From assembly GCA_944336335.1 (NCBI GenBank), contig CALVLC010000082.1, positions 1-52,065 of the forward strand: a stretch of DNA of 52,065 nt. The letters are read 5' to 3'. The notes below the pieces were generated by a model. The model had not been told where the DNA came from and searched no databases. It worked only from the letters and a program-made list of their open reading frames with translations. Below, in pieces: positions 24,092-33,122 of the stretch. The DNA comes from an uncultured Bacilli bacterium (GTDB lineage: Bacteria; Bacillota_I; Bacilli_A; RFN20; CAG-826). Every line of letters starts with the position of its first letter. The stretch's first letter is position 1. The translations under genes were made by a program, and so were the position numbers.

Positions 24092-24116
24092 AAAAAAGAT
24101 CAGGTTAAACCTGATC
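24092..24116 (-). terminator. Terminator of the 24105-24752 gene
   Basis: The minus strand pairs GATCAGG with CCTGATC around a five-base loop, followed by TTTTTTT; it overlaps the last codons. Confidence 0.85.
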
Positions 24117-24752
24117 ATCATTATTCAAGTCTTTCTTAGGTTTATATATTTTAAAATAATAAATAGCGCCTAATATTCCAAATGGTAAAGTAAAAATCAA
24201 ATTTGCTTTGATAATATCTAACACTGAATTTTTTAATGTATCGCCAACTGTATTTTGGTTATTCAAATCTTCACTAGTTTCTACCTGAATATCGTTTCCA
24301 CCATCTTCAATAACTGAAGGTGTTGCTACTTCTGATTCTTCTATTAAACTTTCACCGGAATAATAAATATCTAAACTTGCAGCCTTTCCATTTCCTAAAC
24401 TAAAACTATTTACTGAAGTACTTAATGGAAAATCACCAAGATTATCACCGGCAGCCATTACTACGTCAACAGTATAAGCACCTGCAGGTAACGTTTCCCT
24501 GGCAACATACCCATTCTGCCTATAACAATAAACAGTGTAGAAATCACCCACAGTCTGATTATACACTTCTATAACGACATTATACCCAGGCCAACCTTCA
24601 GGTTCTTTAAAAGTTATTACAGCAGTTCCAGACCCAAGGCCAGGATCAGCGACAACAGTTTCTTCTACTTCTGCCGTTGAAGCAAATGTAGGTATAGTAA
24701 TACAAAAAATCATAAACAATGATATTAATATCTTTTTAAATCTATTTATCAT
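24105..24752 (-). CDS. Secreted protein anchored by a C-terminal membrane span
   Basis: 215 residues from the ATG at 24752. Signal peptide about residues 1-25 (ILISLFMIFCITIPTFAS). A beta-sandwich-like domain of about 100 residues follows (GTAVITFKEPEGWPGYNVVI, later LPAGAYTVDVVMAAGD), resembling carboxypeptidase-regulatory or Cna-B-type folds in general look. Then come an acidic linker containing EVATPSV and a C-terminal span (LIFTLPFGILGAIYYF) with basic KPKKD inside. So it is held on the outer face of the membrane. The ATPS string links it to other surface proteins of the element. Exact family unknown. Confidence 0.75.
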   Translation of the reverse strand: MINRFKKILISLFMIFCITIPTFASTAEVEETVVADPGLGSGTAVITFKEPEGWPGYNVVIEVYNQTVGDFYTVYCYRQNGYVARETLPAGAYTVDVVMAAGDNLGDFPLSTSVNSFSLGNGKAASLDIYYSGESLIEESEVATPSVIEDGGNDIQVETSEDLNNQNTVGDTLKNSVLDIIKANLIFTLPFGILGAIYYFKIYKPKKDLNNDDQV

Positions 24753-24820
24753 AATCATCACCTATTTCAAAAATAATTTCTTTAGGTAATATCAAATAGA
24801 ATTTAATTTATGTAATAAAA

Positions 24821-24845
24821 AAGGCCGGTATTAAACCGATCCTTT
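24821..24845 (-). terminator. Terminator of the 24844-26664 operon
   Basis: The minus strand pairs GGATCGGT with ACCGGCC (imperfect), followed by TTTTTT. Confidence 0.75.
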
Positions 24846-25353
24846 ATCTTTCTATTTCGTTAGCTTTGTCATTACCCTTTTGAATAGCTTTATCAGCAAC
24901 CGAAAGTTTTTCGTCTAATGATTGACATTCGGCTTCAAGTATTGGCCCATTACAATAAACCTGACCGTCAGTTTTACCTTCATAAACTATTTCATTAAAG
25001 ACAAAATCTTTAGCGTCTTCTGACAGTTCAGTAAATTTTGCTTTCCTATTATTTTCAGCACCAGCTTCTTGAACAATTAAATCTACATTGAAATCGTAGT
25101 TTAAGTGTCCCTTACTTCCATCATAAGTAAAATTACTATTTATATTTCCATCGTTATATATAAAATCAATTAGGTAATTTTTTGTTTTATCGTTCAAACA
25201 ATCAAAAGGAATGTTTCCTTCCCTACGTGAATTGTCAATATCTTCCATTGTAATTTTACTAGAATCGAAAAAGTTTTTAAAATCTTCTTCTGACATAGGC
25301 CCATAAAAATTTATATTCATAGAACCCTGTCCATACCAACCAACTGTATTCAT
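24844..25353 (-). CDS. Unknown soluble protein with shared C-terminal tail
   Basis: 169 residues, start 25353 after AAAGGTAGG, 18 bases past the stop of the upstream gene, so one operon with it. The body has no known domain: glycine-poor beta elements (GSMNINFYGPMSEEDFKNFF) and an acidic middle. The final 25 residues begin SLDEKLSVADKAIQKG and end KANEIER, almost the same as the tail of its operon partner (SLDSKLSVAENNITK, ending DITIER). The two bodies are unrelated by eye, which argues that the tail is a portable signal rather than a trace of whole-gene duplication. Confidence 0.75.
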   Translation of the reverse strand: MNTVGWYGQGSMNINFYGPMSEEDFKNFFDSSKITMEDIDNSRREGNIPFDCLNDKTKNYLIDFIYNDGNINSNFTYDGSKGHLNYDFNVDLIVQEAGAENNRKAKFTELSEDAKDFVFNEIVYEGKTDGQVYCNGPILEAECQSLDEKLSVADKAIQKGNDKANEIER

Positions 25354-25371
25354 ATTTGTACCTACCTTTAA

Positions 25372-26664
25372 TTATCTTTCAATAGTAATATCTTTTGATT
25401 TAGAACATTTTGTTATATTATTTTCAGCCACACTTAATTTGCTATCTAGTGATTCACTTTGTTCTAATTCCAAATTAATTTCTTTAACATATTTATCAAA
25501 GTCCTGTTCTGATAATTTTAAATTATATATATCTGGTGTAATTAAATGACGATTACCAACAATCATACAATCAGAATTAGTACTATTTTCATTTACTATA
25601 CTTGGTGTAGAAATTTCAATCATCTGATCACTTTCTTTCAAGTCAAAAAATACCTTGACAGTGTATCTATCAAACATATCACGATTAACGATATTATTTA
25701 AATCTATACCTAATTTTTCAAAAACCAATTTTTCATTATCAGTCTTATTAATCAAATCTTGAATAGTATATTGTTTATAAGTATTTTTATCGTAAATAGT
25801 ATTTCTTCTAAAACTAACAGATTTAATACTATCTAAATTTATATTACTGTCAAATAATTCCTTAAATAATTTTTGGCTATTAGAATTAGCAATCACATTA
25901 GATGATATTCCATAACCAGAAGTAAGCATAGCACGAAACTGATCTGTATTAACTGGAAAAGAAATAGATTTAATAGTGCCGTATTGACTAACACCTTCAT
26001 AATAAATTTGTACCGTCTTCTTTCCTTCCATTGATTTATACAAATCTTGTTTCATTTTTAATGGTGTAGGCATATTAGCTTTAAACTGATCATAAACAGC
26101 TTTTGAATTAACCCAAGCAGCATAACAACCCAGCCAAGTATTATTCTTTTCATCGACCTTACTATTTACATAATCATTAACCATCTGTTCTGGATTTTGT
26201 AAATAGTCAACTACAGATTTTGCTTTAAAGTCAATATTATGTATAAAATAATTTGGCTTTTCTAATTCTTCATCTTTAATAATTAATTTTTCTGCATTAA
26301 ACACATCATAATGTGTGATAGGGCCTGTAGGCAATCCTTCAAAGTGTTCTGTTATCTTATCACAAACTTTATCTAATATTTCATTAGATACATCATTAAA
26401 GGATTTTACATACCTTTCATCTAATTGAAAATCACTTATATAACCAAATTTATAATCCAAATACAAAAGGTCATTTTCTTTATCTAACAGTCCCTTAAAA
26501 TTTAAATCATTAGAAATATGTCCATAACCATGTCCTACTTCATAAAGAACCTGGAATCTATCATTCAATTCAACAGCACATTGTTTATTAATTCTTCCAC
26601 GGACATCTTCAATATCAAAATAACCACCTTTCTTAATTAAATCAAAATATTTTTGTGTATCCAT
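25372..26664 (-). CDS. Unknown protein with shared C-terminal tail, paralogous to 26837-27676
   Basis: 430 residues, start 26664 after AGGTGATTAA. The N-terminal 150 residues are unrecognised. The middle resembles the neighbouring 279-residue protein: xxPxxLKxxxxLYxxxEGxKTxxIxY, then a stretch ending in the form DxIKxxxxxxNTIYxxx. The C-terminus ends in the shared tail (SLDSKLSVAENNITK...DITIER). It has no membrane features. In its operon it precedes the 169-residue tagged protein. Its untagged paralogue next door offers a natural comparison for what the tail adds. Confidence 0.72.
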   Translation of the reverse strand: MDTQKYFDLIKKGGYFDIEDVRGRINKQCAVELNDRFQVLYEVGHGYGHISNDLNFKGLLDKENDLLYLDYKFGYISDFQLDERYVKSFNDVSNEILDKVCDKITEHFEGLPTGPITHYDVFNAEKLIIKDEELEKPNYFIHNIDFKAKSVVDYLQNPEQMVNDYVNSKVDEKNNTWLGCYAAWVNSKAVYDQFKANMPTPLKMKQDLYKSMEGKKTVQIYYEGVSQYGTIKSISFPVNTDQFRAMLTSGYGISSNVIANSNSQKLFKELFDSNINLDSIKSVSFRRNTIYDKNTYKQYTIQDLINKTDNEKLVFEKLGIDLNNIVNRDMFDRYTVKVFFDLKESDQMIEISTPSIVNENSTNSDCMIVGNRHLITPDIYNLKLSEQDFDKYVKEINLELEQSESLDSKLSVAENNITKCSKSKDITIER

Positions 26665-26762
26665 TTAATCACCTATAAAAATTTATTCTATAGAAATATC
26701 GTTAAAATCATACACAAAAATTCATATTCTTAATTAAAATCATTATTATTGATATTATTTTA

Positions 26763-26786
26763 AAAGGCCAGGAAAACCTGACCTTA
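26763..26786 (-). terminator. Terminator of the 26837-27676 gene
   Basis: The minus strand pairs AAGGTCAGG with CCTGGCCTT around TTTT, followed by TTAAAA. Confidence 0.7.
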
Positions 26787-26836
26787 AAATTTATATTTTT
26801 ATAGATTAGTCTTAATGTTATTAGATTAAATAAAAA

Positions 26837-27676
26837 TTAATGAACTTCTATATTATCTACTTCAGGAACATAAATAGTGTTATGTCCATAAGTAGCAAAT
26901 TTTATATCATCAAAATTTATAGATGGTTCATTATCCCTATTAAATCCCATTTTTAAAAATGGATTATCTTTACTATTTAAAAATTCAAGCCAACCATTAC
27001 CATCTGCACAAATTCTTTGAATGCTTTCAGATAATGACCTACAGATAATTTGGGTTCCCTTATAATTAAATGCAATCTTAATTGTCTTACGACCTTCACA
27101 GGCATTATATAAAGTCATTCTGTTTTGAAGTTCAACAGGTGGATTTGTTTTATATTCTTCAAATGCCTTTTGTGCTGCTATTAGTTGATACCCAAGATCT
27201 AAATTTTTATCTATACTTGATTCAATAAAATGGTCTTTGTCTTTTATAGCATTAACCACATCGTTTATATTATGGAATGGATCCCGATTAAAACGATCCT
27301 TAGGTTTATCATATAACATTCCTTCAACAAGACTTTTAAATATCCAATGTTTATAATGCGTTATATTGTTATATCCTTCTGGAAAAGTTTTTTTTGCTTT
27401 AATAGCAATTCCATCTGCAATGCTTTCTGCAATTTCAACTTTATAATTTAACCACAAGATAAATTCATCACGATTAAATGGTAATAAGAAACTTAATGCA
27501 TAATATTTTCTTTTATCTAAATCTATAATTCCTAAATCACGATGTTCATCATCAAAATTTGAAACTAACAAAAATCGTTCATCAATATTAGATACAAATA
27601 CATTATAATTATCCACTTTCATAAAACGGTCTTTTTCAATAGTGTCAATAAATTCTTTTACACTTAACTTACCCAT
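26837..27676 (-). CDS. Unknown protein, untagged paralogue of 25372-26664
   Basis: 279 residues, start 27676. The second half (residues 150-275) matches the tagged neighbour: YNACEGRKTIKIAF and FDDIKFATYGHNTIYVPE correspond to YKSMEGKKTVQIYY and LDSIKSVSFRRNTIYDKN. It stops at DNIEVH right after this region and so lacks the SLDxKL...IER tail. The N-terminal half differs. No known family and no membrane part. Separated from the tagged gene by a terminator, so it is independently expressed. Confidence 0.7.
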   Translation of the reverse strand: MGKLSVKEFIDTIEKDRFMKVDNYNVFVSNIDERFLLVSNFDDEHRDLGIIDLDKRKYYALSFLLPFNRDEFILWLNYKVEIAESIADGIAIKAKKTFPEGYNNITHYKHWIFKSLVEGMLYDKPKDRFNRDPFHNINDVVNAIKDKDHFIESSIDKNLDLGYQLIAAQKAFEEYKTNPPVELQNRMTLYNACEGRKTIKIAFNYKGTQIICRSLSESIQRICADGNGWLEFLNSKDNPFLKMGFNRDNEPSINFDDIKFATYGHNTIYVPEVDNIEVH

Positions 27677-28594
27677 ATGTAATTACCTTCCCTTCATAAT
27701 AATTTTCTATATTTTACTATTATAGCTGATTTCACCTGAAGTGTAAATGTACTTTAAGAAAAAAGCAATTTACATTATTTACCAAAATCCAAAGCCTATC
27801 TTCATAAAGAATAATCATAAGAACGAACACTAACATTCTTATAATTCATCCTTATAAATTTAATGCAAATAGTAGCCTTTCTAATTAGTATCAATATTAA
27901 TGATATTTGTATCATTACCAATATTCATAATCAATTTTCAGTCTTCCAGCCCTGCAGCCGACCAGACAATCTAAGTTAATAACCAGACAAACGCAGAATT
28001 AAAATCCAAACAAAGTTCTAAAATTTATTAATACCAATAATATTGATATTTTTTAAATATTATTTTTCATTAAAAGAATTTCAATTCTACAAAAACAAAT
28101 TTTATAAAATCAAAAATCAAAATTATCAAAATTCAAATTAATAATTTCAAAAAACAGCAAAAAGGAAATGCAAAAAATCCAATACAAAAAATCATTTTTT
28201 ATCGATATTTTAAGTGTAATAAAAGTCTTCTATTTTTATTTACAAGCACTGAACCAATATTAATTGTTTCGCTTGTCAGGGTGCTACGCCCTGAACCAAA
28301 GCGGGTTTCACCCACACCCGACCTTCATAGAAGGCCACACTACCGCTAACGCTAATAAATAAATCGGATTATTACCACAATCCGATCAAAAAAATATTGA
28401 AATTATGATGATTTAATTTTCCATTTAATAGCAGCAAAAAAATAGGTTTATCAAAATTAGCAAAGTAAAAGTTTTCATTTTTATTATCAGTTATCCCTAT
28501 TTATCGTTTTAAATGCAATTTTCATCATTTTATTTTCAATAGTACTTATTACGCAATTTACTTTTTAACTATTTTGATAATACAGGTGATAGAT
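27677..28594. other. Gene-free region upstream of the mobilisation operon
   Basis: About 920 bases with no gene. It holds two ACCAGACAA repeats (27961 and 27982), several TATCA...TGATA-type dyads near 27890-28040, an extremely A-rich strand (about 28050-28200), and the hairpin-rich GC island at 28249-28386 that I propose as oriT. The last 200 bases are plain AT-rich leader. Confidence 0.7.
28249..28386. other. Candidate origin of transfer (oriT)
   Basis: A compact GC-rich island in very AT-rich DNA, 210 bases before the relaxase operon. It has hairpins CAGGGTG/CGCCCTG (28277-28293), GGGT/ACCC within a CGGG/CCCG outer stem (28302-28320), CCTTC/GAAGG (28322-28334) and ATCGGATT/AATCCGAT (28363-28386). 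Direct repeats CTGAACCAA lie at 28249 and 28291. Hairpins beside a relaxase gene are the usual oriT layout; the nick site itself cannot be named. Confidence 0.6.
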
Positions 28595-29320
28595 ATGTTA
28601 GACATAAACAAAATATATAACCAGGACTGTATGATTGGCATTAAATCTATTCCAGACAAATCAATTGATTTAATTATTACAGATCCACCATATTCATTTA
28701 GAAAAATAAAAAGTTCAGCCCAAACAAGATTATCAAATACAATTAATTCAACACAAGACAAATTAAATAAAAGTAATTTAGTTAAAGATTATGACCATAG
28801 AATTTGGGCCGAATTAATCCGTGTAATGAAGAAAATTAATATGTATATATGGTGCAGCAAAGACCAACTTCCAGAATTAATCCAATACTTTGTGATAGAA
28901 AATAAATGTTCCTATGACTTAATTATTTGGAACAAAACGAATCCGCCACCAACCTTCAATAACAAGTACATTACTGATAAAGAATTTTGTTTATATGTAA
29001 GAAAAGGTGGGTATTGCCAGCCAGTAAGTTATGAATCCGGAAAGACTGTTTACTACCAGCCGGCCAATGTTAAAGACAAAAAACAGTACAATCATCCAAC
29101 AATCAAGCCGCTAAATATCATAGAAAATCTAATAAAAAATTCTTCAAGGCCAGGTGATTTAGTCTTAGATCCTTTCATCGGATCAGGGACGACTGCTGTC
29201 GCTTCTATATTAAATAATAGAAACTATATTGGCTTTGAAACGAACAAAAAATACTATGATATTTGCCTGCAGCGCATTAATGATATAAAAGGTGAACGCT
29301 ATGAAAGTGTCGCTGTTTAA
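28595..29320 (+). CDS. Solitary DNA adenine methyltransferase (DPPY type)
   Basis: 241 residues from the ATG at 28595 (ACAGGTGATAGAT upstream). Motif IV IITDPPYSF (about residue 28) comes first, and the SAM-binding motif LDPFIGSGTTAVAS (about residue 187) near the end, the order of beta-class N6-adenine or N4-cytosine methyltransferases; DPPY favours adenine. HPTIKPLNIIENLI lies between. No restriction partner is adjacent. It opens the mobilisation operon and overlaps the next methyltransferase by 20 bases. A likely role is to mark the element's DNA against restriction in the new host. Confidence 0.9.
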   Translation: MLDINKIYNQDCMIGIKSIPDKSIDLIITDPPYSFRKIKSSAQTRLSNTINSTQDKLNKSNLVKDYDHRIWAELIRVMKKINMYIWCSKDQLPELIQYFVIENKCSYDLIIWNKTNPPPTFNNKYITDKEFCLYVRKGGYCQPVSYESGKTVYYQPANVKDKKQYNHPTIKPLNIIENLIKNSSRPGDLVLDPFIGSGTTAVASILNNRNYIGFETNKKYYDICLQRINDIKGERYESVAV

Positions 29321-30062
29321 TGATGATTGCATTAAGGCTATGAAGAAAATCCCATCCGGATCCATTGATTTAATACTAACAGATTTACCATATGGAACAA
29401 CTAAAAATGCCTGGGATATAGTAATTCCATTTGATGAACTATGGGCTGAATATGACAGAATACTAAAAGAAAATGGTGCTGCACTTCTATTTGGACAAGG
29501 ACTTTTTTATATAGATTTAGTGAATTCTAACAGAAAAAATTTCCGATACGATTTAGTTTGGGACAAGAAACTATCAACAGGATTTTTGAACGCAAACCGT
29601 ATGCCATTAAGACAACACGAACAAATAGCTGTATTCTACCGCAAACTACCAACCTATAACCCACAATTCAGTATAGGTCAACCATTACATGGTAAAGGGA
29701 CAAAATACCTTCAAACTGAACTAAAAAATAATAATTACAACAAATATAATCAACTGCCGGATATAAGAAAAGATTCAACGAAAAAACATCCAACTTCTAT
29801 TATTTCTATTCAGAAAATACACCCTTCAAAGACAATTCACCCAACACAAAAGCCAATTGAATTACTTACATATTTGATTAAAACATATTCAAATCCAGGT
29901 GATACTGTATTTGATTCCTGTATGGGAATTGGTTCAACTGGAATAGCCAGTATTAAATCACAAAGGAACTTTATTGGAATTGAATTAAACAAAAATTATT
30001 TCGATATAGCATATAAAAACATTACAGACTTATGCAAAACTGAAAACTTAAATTTAATTTAA
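29301..30062 (+). CDS. Second solitary DNA methyltransferase (DLPY type)
   Basis: 253 residues from the ATG at 29301; the apparent earlier start is inside the ribosome site. Motif IV is LTDLPYGTTKNAW (about residue 28) and motif I FDSCMGIGSTGIAS (about 206), with HPTQKPIELLTYLI between. Its sequence is diverged from its overlapping neighbour, so it probably recognises a different site. This DxPYGT subtype is common in phages and conjugative elements. The overlap implies coupled translation of both methyltransferases, and both precede the relaxase genes in the same transcription unit. Confidence 0.9.
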   Translation: MKVSLFNDDCIKAMKKIPSGSIDLILTDLPYGTTKNAWDIVIPFDELWAEYDRILKENGAALLFGQGLFYIDLVNSNRKNFRYDLVWDKKLSTGFLNANRMPLRQHEQIAVFYRKLPTYNPQFSIGQPLHGKGTKYLQTELKNNNYNKYNQLPDIRKDSTKKHPTSIISIQKIHPSKTIHPTQKPIELLTYLIKTYSNPGDTVFDSCMGIGSTGIASIKSQRNFIGIELNKNYFDIAYKNITDLCKTENLNLI

Positions 30063-30079
30063 AATTACAGGTGATTACT

Positions 30080-30472
30080 ATGAATACAAAAAAACATATA
30101 TTAATTGATGAAGAATTATATTTAAAAATAAAAGACGCTGCAAATAAACAGAATAAAACTATAGAAAGTTATGTGGCCCAAATCTTAAAAAATAATTTCA
30201 ATCCAATCCCGGATAAGATAGTAATTGATTATGACGATTTACAAGAAATATTATTTAACCAGACGCAGATAAAAAATAGAATTAATAAAATTATAGACTA
30301 TATGTTAAAGACAAATTCAATTACACAAACCGATATGGATAATATTTTAAAACAACAAAACATTATGACAGAACAGCTTAATAAATCCATTCAAGACTTA
30401 ATAGCAAATCAATCAAAAACAAAAACACAAATCAAAAAGTATATTACACAGCTAAAAAAGGATGTGAAATAA
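30080..30472 (+). CDS. MobC-like ribbon-helix-helix mobilisation accessory protein
   Basis: 130 residues from the ATG at 30080 (AGGTGATTACT upstream). The N-terminus (KKHILIDEELYLKIKDAANKQNKTIESYVAQIL) is a ribbon-helix-helix DNA-binding fold, and a long coiled-coil tail follows. It ends one base before the relaxase gene, the standard place for the MobC/relaxosome accessory factor that binds oriT and helps open it. The coiled coil probably makes it oligomeric or contacts the relaxase. Confidence 0.75.
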   Translation: MNTKKHILIDEELYLKIKDAANKQNKTIESYVAQILKNNFNPIPDKIVIDYDDLQEILFNQTQIKNRINKIIDYMLKTNSITQTDMDNILKQQNIMTEQLNKSIQDLIANQSKTKTQIKKYITQLKKDVK

Positions 30473-30473
30473 A

Positions 30474-33104
30474 ATGGCAATTACGAATATAAAACCAATT
30501 AAATCAAAAGAAGCCTTATCCAATTCCGAAAAATATATTGCCAATAAAGAAAAAACCTTATATATAAATAATGCCGTTAATTACATAGAAAATATGGAAA
30601 AAACTTTATTGGAAGAAGGAACTAGGTTAGTTTCTGGATATAATTGTGATCCTGCTTTATTTAAGACGCAAGCCCAAATGTTAATGGAAAATTACTACCA
30701 GAATAAGACAGAAGGAATCAGCAAATCACATTCTGCTAATTATGCTTTCCATATTCTTTTATCCTTCAAAGAAAGTAAAGACGAACTAGATCCACGCTTA
30801 GTACAGTCAATGGCACAGGAATTTTGCAGCGAACTATTAGGTGATAATTTCATAGCCCTAACTGCCATTCATATGAATACTGATAACTTACACGCACACA
30901 TTTTAATTCCGTCATTTGGTATTGATGGGCTGCACAAGTACTACGATAACAAGGCTACATTTAAACGCATGCGTAATATTGCAGATGAAATAGCATTAAA
31001 AAACGGGCTGGACATTATCATCAATCCCAAAGAAAAGACAGGCAAAAGTCATTATGAATATACCAAAGAACAAGAAGGTACAAGTTGGAAAAAACAAGTA
31101 CGTCAGGATATTGTGTCAATGGCTGCTGCTTCATCCAATTGGGCTGAATATGTTGAAAATATGAAGGGTTTAGGGTATGAATTATCTGTAAAGGAAACGA
31201 AGAATAAAGTTAAAAGATTTATCACATATACAAAAGATGGCCTATCAATTGGTGATTCAAGATTGCCATTAGAATGTAGAAGTGAAGGTATAAATAACAT
31301 TATATCAAAAGAACTTGAAAAGAAAGAATTAAATAAAAACAGGTCAAAGCAAAACAAATCTGAACCATACATTCCATTATATGTGCCTAAATATGATAGC
31401 ACTGGTAAGCGATTATCAAACCTTCAGCGGCTAATTGAATTAATGAAAAGCGTATTAACTACCTTTAAGGATTCTTTTTATTCTGCTTCAATGGAACAGC
31501 TTTATCCAAGTAGGGAATACTACAAATCATATACCGATAAATTAGAAAAAGTCAACGAAGTATCAGAACTAATTAATAAATATAATCTTTCTATAACAGA
31601 CGAACTATTAAAAAATATTAATGAAAATCGTAAAGATAAAATCCGTACTACTACCCTACTTGAACGGGAAAAAGGCATTACAACGAAGTTAAATGAAATA
31701 GATATATGTGTTAAAAGATACCTGGAATTAAAAACAAAAATTGATAGTTTAGGAATACAAGATGAACAACTTTATTTAAATAAGTCTTATGACGCAGAAC
31801 GCCGAAGAAATTTAGTTTCATTAGATCCGCCAAGTAAAAAACAGTTAAGCCAGCTGCACAAACTGCTTTCTTCATCTGATCTAAAACTAAAATATGATTA
31901 TGACCAAATCACCGCTTCACAACTAAAAAATGTCATAAGCTATATCAAAAATCCATCTTTACAAAAGCCAGACATTGTTATTACTGCAAAAGAATCAAGG
32001 CTGGAATATCTAAATAAAAAGTATACAAACTTCTATGATAAAAACCTATCTAAGCTATACGAAAAAGATTCACCGGCCACAAAATCGCAGCTAAAAAAAA
32101 TTGATAGTATTATAAAAGAAAATCCAGAACTATCATTTATTAATCCAGAAGAACTATCTAAAACAGATTCACTACGAATAATAAATAAGTATATGAAAAA
32201 TCCTTTGGAATCGAAAATAGTTTTAGATAAATCAAAAACAATTAACGCTAATAATTTAAAAGCGCTTAAGGAATTACAAGAATTATACCCAGATGAATTC
32301 AAAAATTGTTCCGTTGAATTAAAAGATTTTGATAAAAAATTATATCAGTCTATGTATAATTATCTATTAGCAAAAACAGACACAATCATTCCAGAACCAC
32401 AGCCGACTAAAACACATTCTAACAAAATTAAGTTTTCAAATTACGATAAAGAAACACAAAATATAATTAAGGAATATTGCAAATTATATCACTATCTGGA
32501 TTCATATGATATAAATAATTCAAACATAAAATCTTTTATAGACAAAAAAGCTGAACACGACAAAATGTTTTCAAAGTTAGAAGCTGAAGCCGAACACTAT
32601 CAGACTGTATTAAAAGAATTAAATTCCATTCAAACAGTAGTTAATAAAGCAACTGATAAAGGCTATTTATTTGGGCCGCTTTATCGTGGAAATACATTGA
32701 ATCTGAATGAACAAGTAAAGAATATATTAATGGCAGATTATCAATATAACAGCCTAATTCAAATTAAAAATGACTTACATTCAATTAGAAATAGTCGTGC
32801 CGAAGTAAAGAATTTTAGTTTAGATAAATTAGAAAAGTACAAAACAGACTATGAAGCAATTTCAAATACACAGAAAGAATTATTAAATAGACTTAGTAAT
32901 GTATATACGGAAATTAAACACATTGACATAGATGATTTATCTTTTAATTCCGCTGAAAAGTTGTTATCCTACATCGCTTACGAAGATAAGGATGATACAA
33001 AAATTAATAATGTAATACAGTCAGAATTAGAACGATTAAAGCGTGAAGAAGAAATTAAAAACATTCAAGCAGATAAGTCAAAACAGGAAACTATATATAA
33101 ATAA
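30474..33104 (+). CDS. Relaxase (MobA/MobL-like, HUH nuclease)
   Basis: 876 residues. The N-terminal 190 residues form the relaxase: SKSHSANYAFHILLSF, then the metal-binding histidine triad in AIHMNTDNLHAHILIPS (about 131-146). A candidate nucleophile tyrosine lies in the first 35 residues (KYIANKEKTLY) or near 54 (SGYNCD). HKYYDNKATFKRMRNIADEI is the post-HUH segment typical of MOBP-type relaxases. The remaining 650 residues are alpha-helical, lysine-rich and likely coiled coil, without helicase or primase motifs. It nicks oriT and pilots the strand to VirD4. Confidence 0.88.
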   Translation: MAITNIKPIKSKEALSNSEKYIANKEKTLYINNAVNYIENMEKTLLEEGTRLVSGYNCDPALFKTQAQMLMENYYQNKTEGISKSHSANYAFHILLSFKESKDELDPRLVQSMAQEFCSELLGDNFIALTAIHMNTDNLHAHILIPSFGIDGLHKYYDNKATFKRMRNIADEIALKNGLDIIINPKEKTGKSHYEYTKEQEGTSWKKQVRQDIVSMAAASSNWAEYVENMKGLGYELSVKETKNKVKRFITYTKDGLSIGDSRLPLECRSEGINNIISKELEKKELNKNRSKQNKSEPYIPLYVPKYDSTGKRLSNLQRLIELMKSVLTTFKDSFYSASMEQLYPSREYYKSYTDKLEKVNEVSELINKYNLSITDELLKNINENRKDKIRTTTLLEREKGITTKLNEIDICVKRYLELKTKIDSLGIQDEQLYLNKSYDAERRRNLVSLDPPSKKQLSQLHKLLSSSDLKLKYDYDQITASQLKNVISYIKNPSLQKPDIVITAKESRLEYLNKKYTNFYDKNLSKLYEKDSPATKSQLKKIDSIIKENPELSFINPEELSKTDSLRIINKYMKNPLESKIVLDKSKTINANNLKALKELQELYPDEFKNCSVELKDFDKKLYQSMYNYLLAKTDTIIPEPQPTKTHSNKIKFSNYDKETQNIIKEYCKLYHYLDSYDINNSNIKSFIDKKAEHDKMFSKLEAEAEHYQTVLKELNSIQTVVNKATDKGYLFGPLYRGNTLNLNEQVKNILMADYQYNSLIQIKNDLHSIRNSRAEVKNFSLDKLEKYKTDYEAISNTQKELLNRLSNVYTEIKHIDIDDLSFNSAEKLLSYIAYEDKDDTKINNVIQSELERLKREEEIKNIQADKSKQETIYK

Positions 33105-33122
33105 AATTAAGGTGGTAATAAT

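Larger units (their letters stand above)
22403..24104. other. 1.7-kb gene-free region with tandem repeats and structured RNA
   Basis: No reading frame of note on either strand. Contents from left: an inverted repeat (TCATTCAAT / ATTGAATGA, about 22599-22630), the 34-bp tandem array, the large RNA with its terminator and promoter (23118-23667), and an AT-rich stretch. The AT-rich stretch holds two near-identical 23-base dyads (23828-23850, 23929-23951). The terminator of the next gene follows at 24092. Confidence 0.75.
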
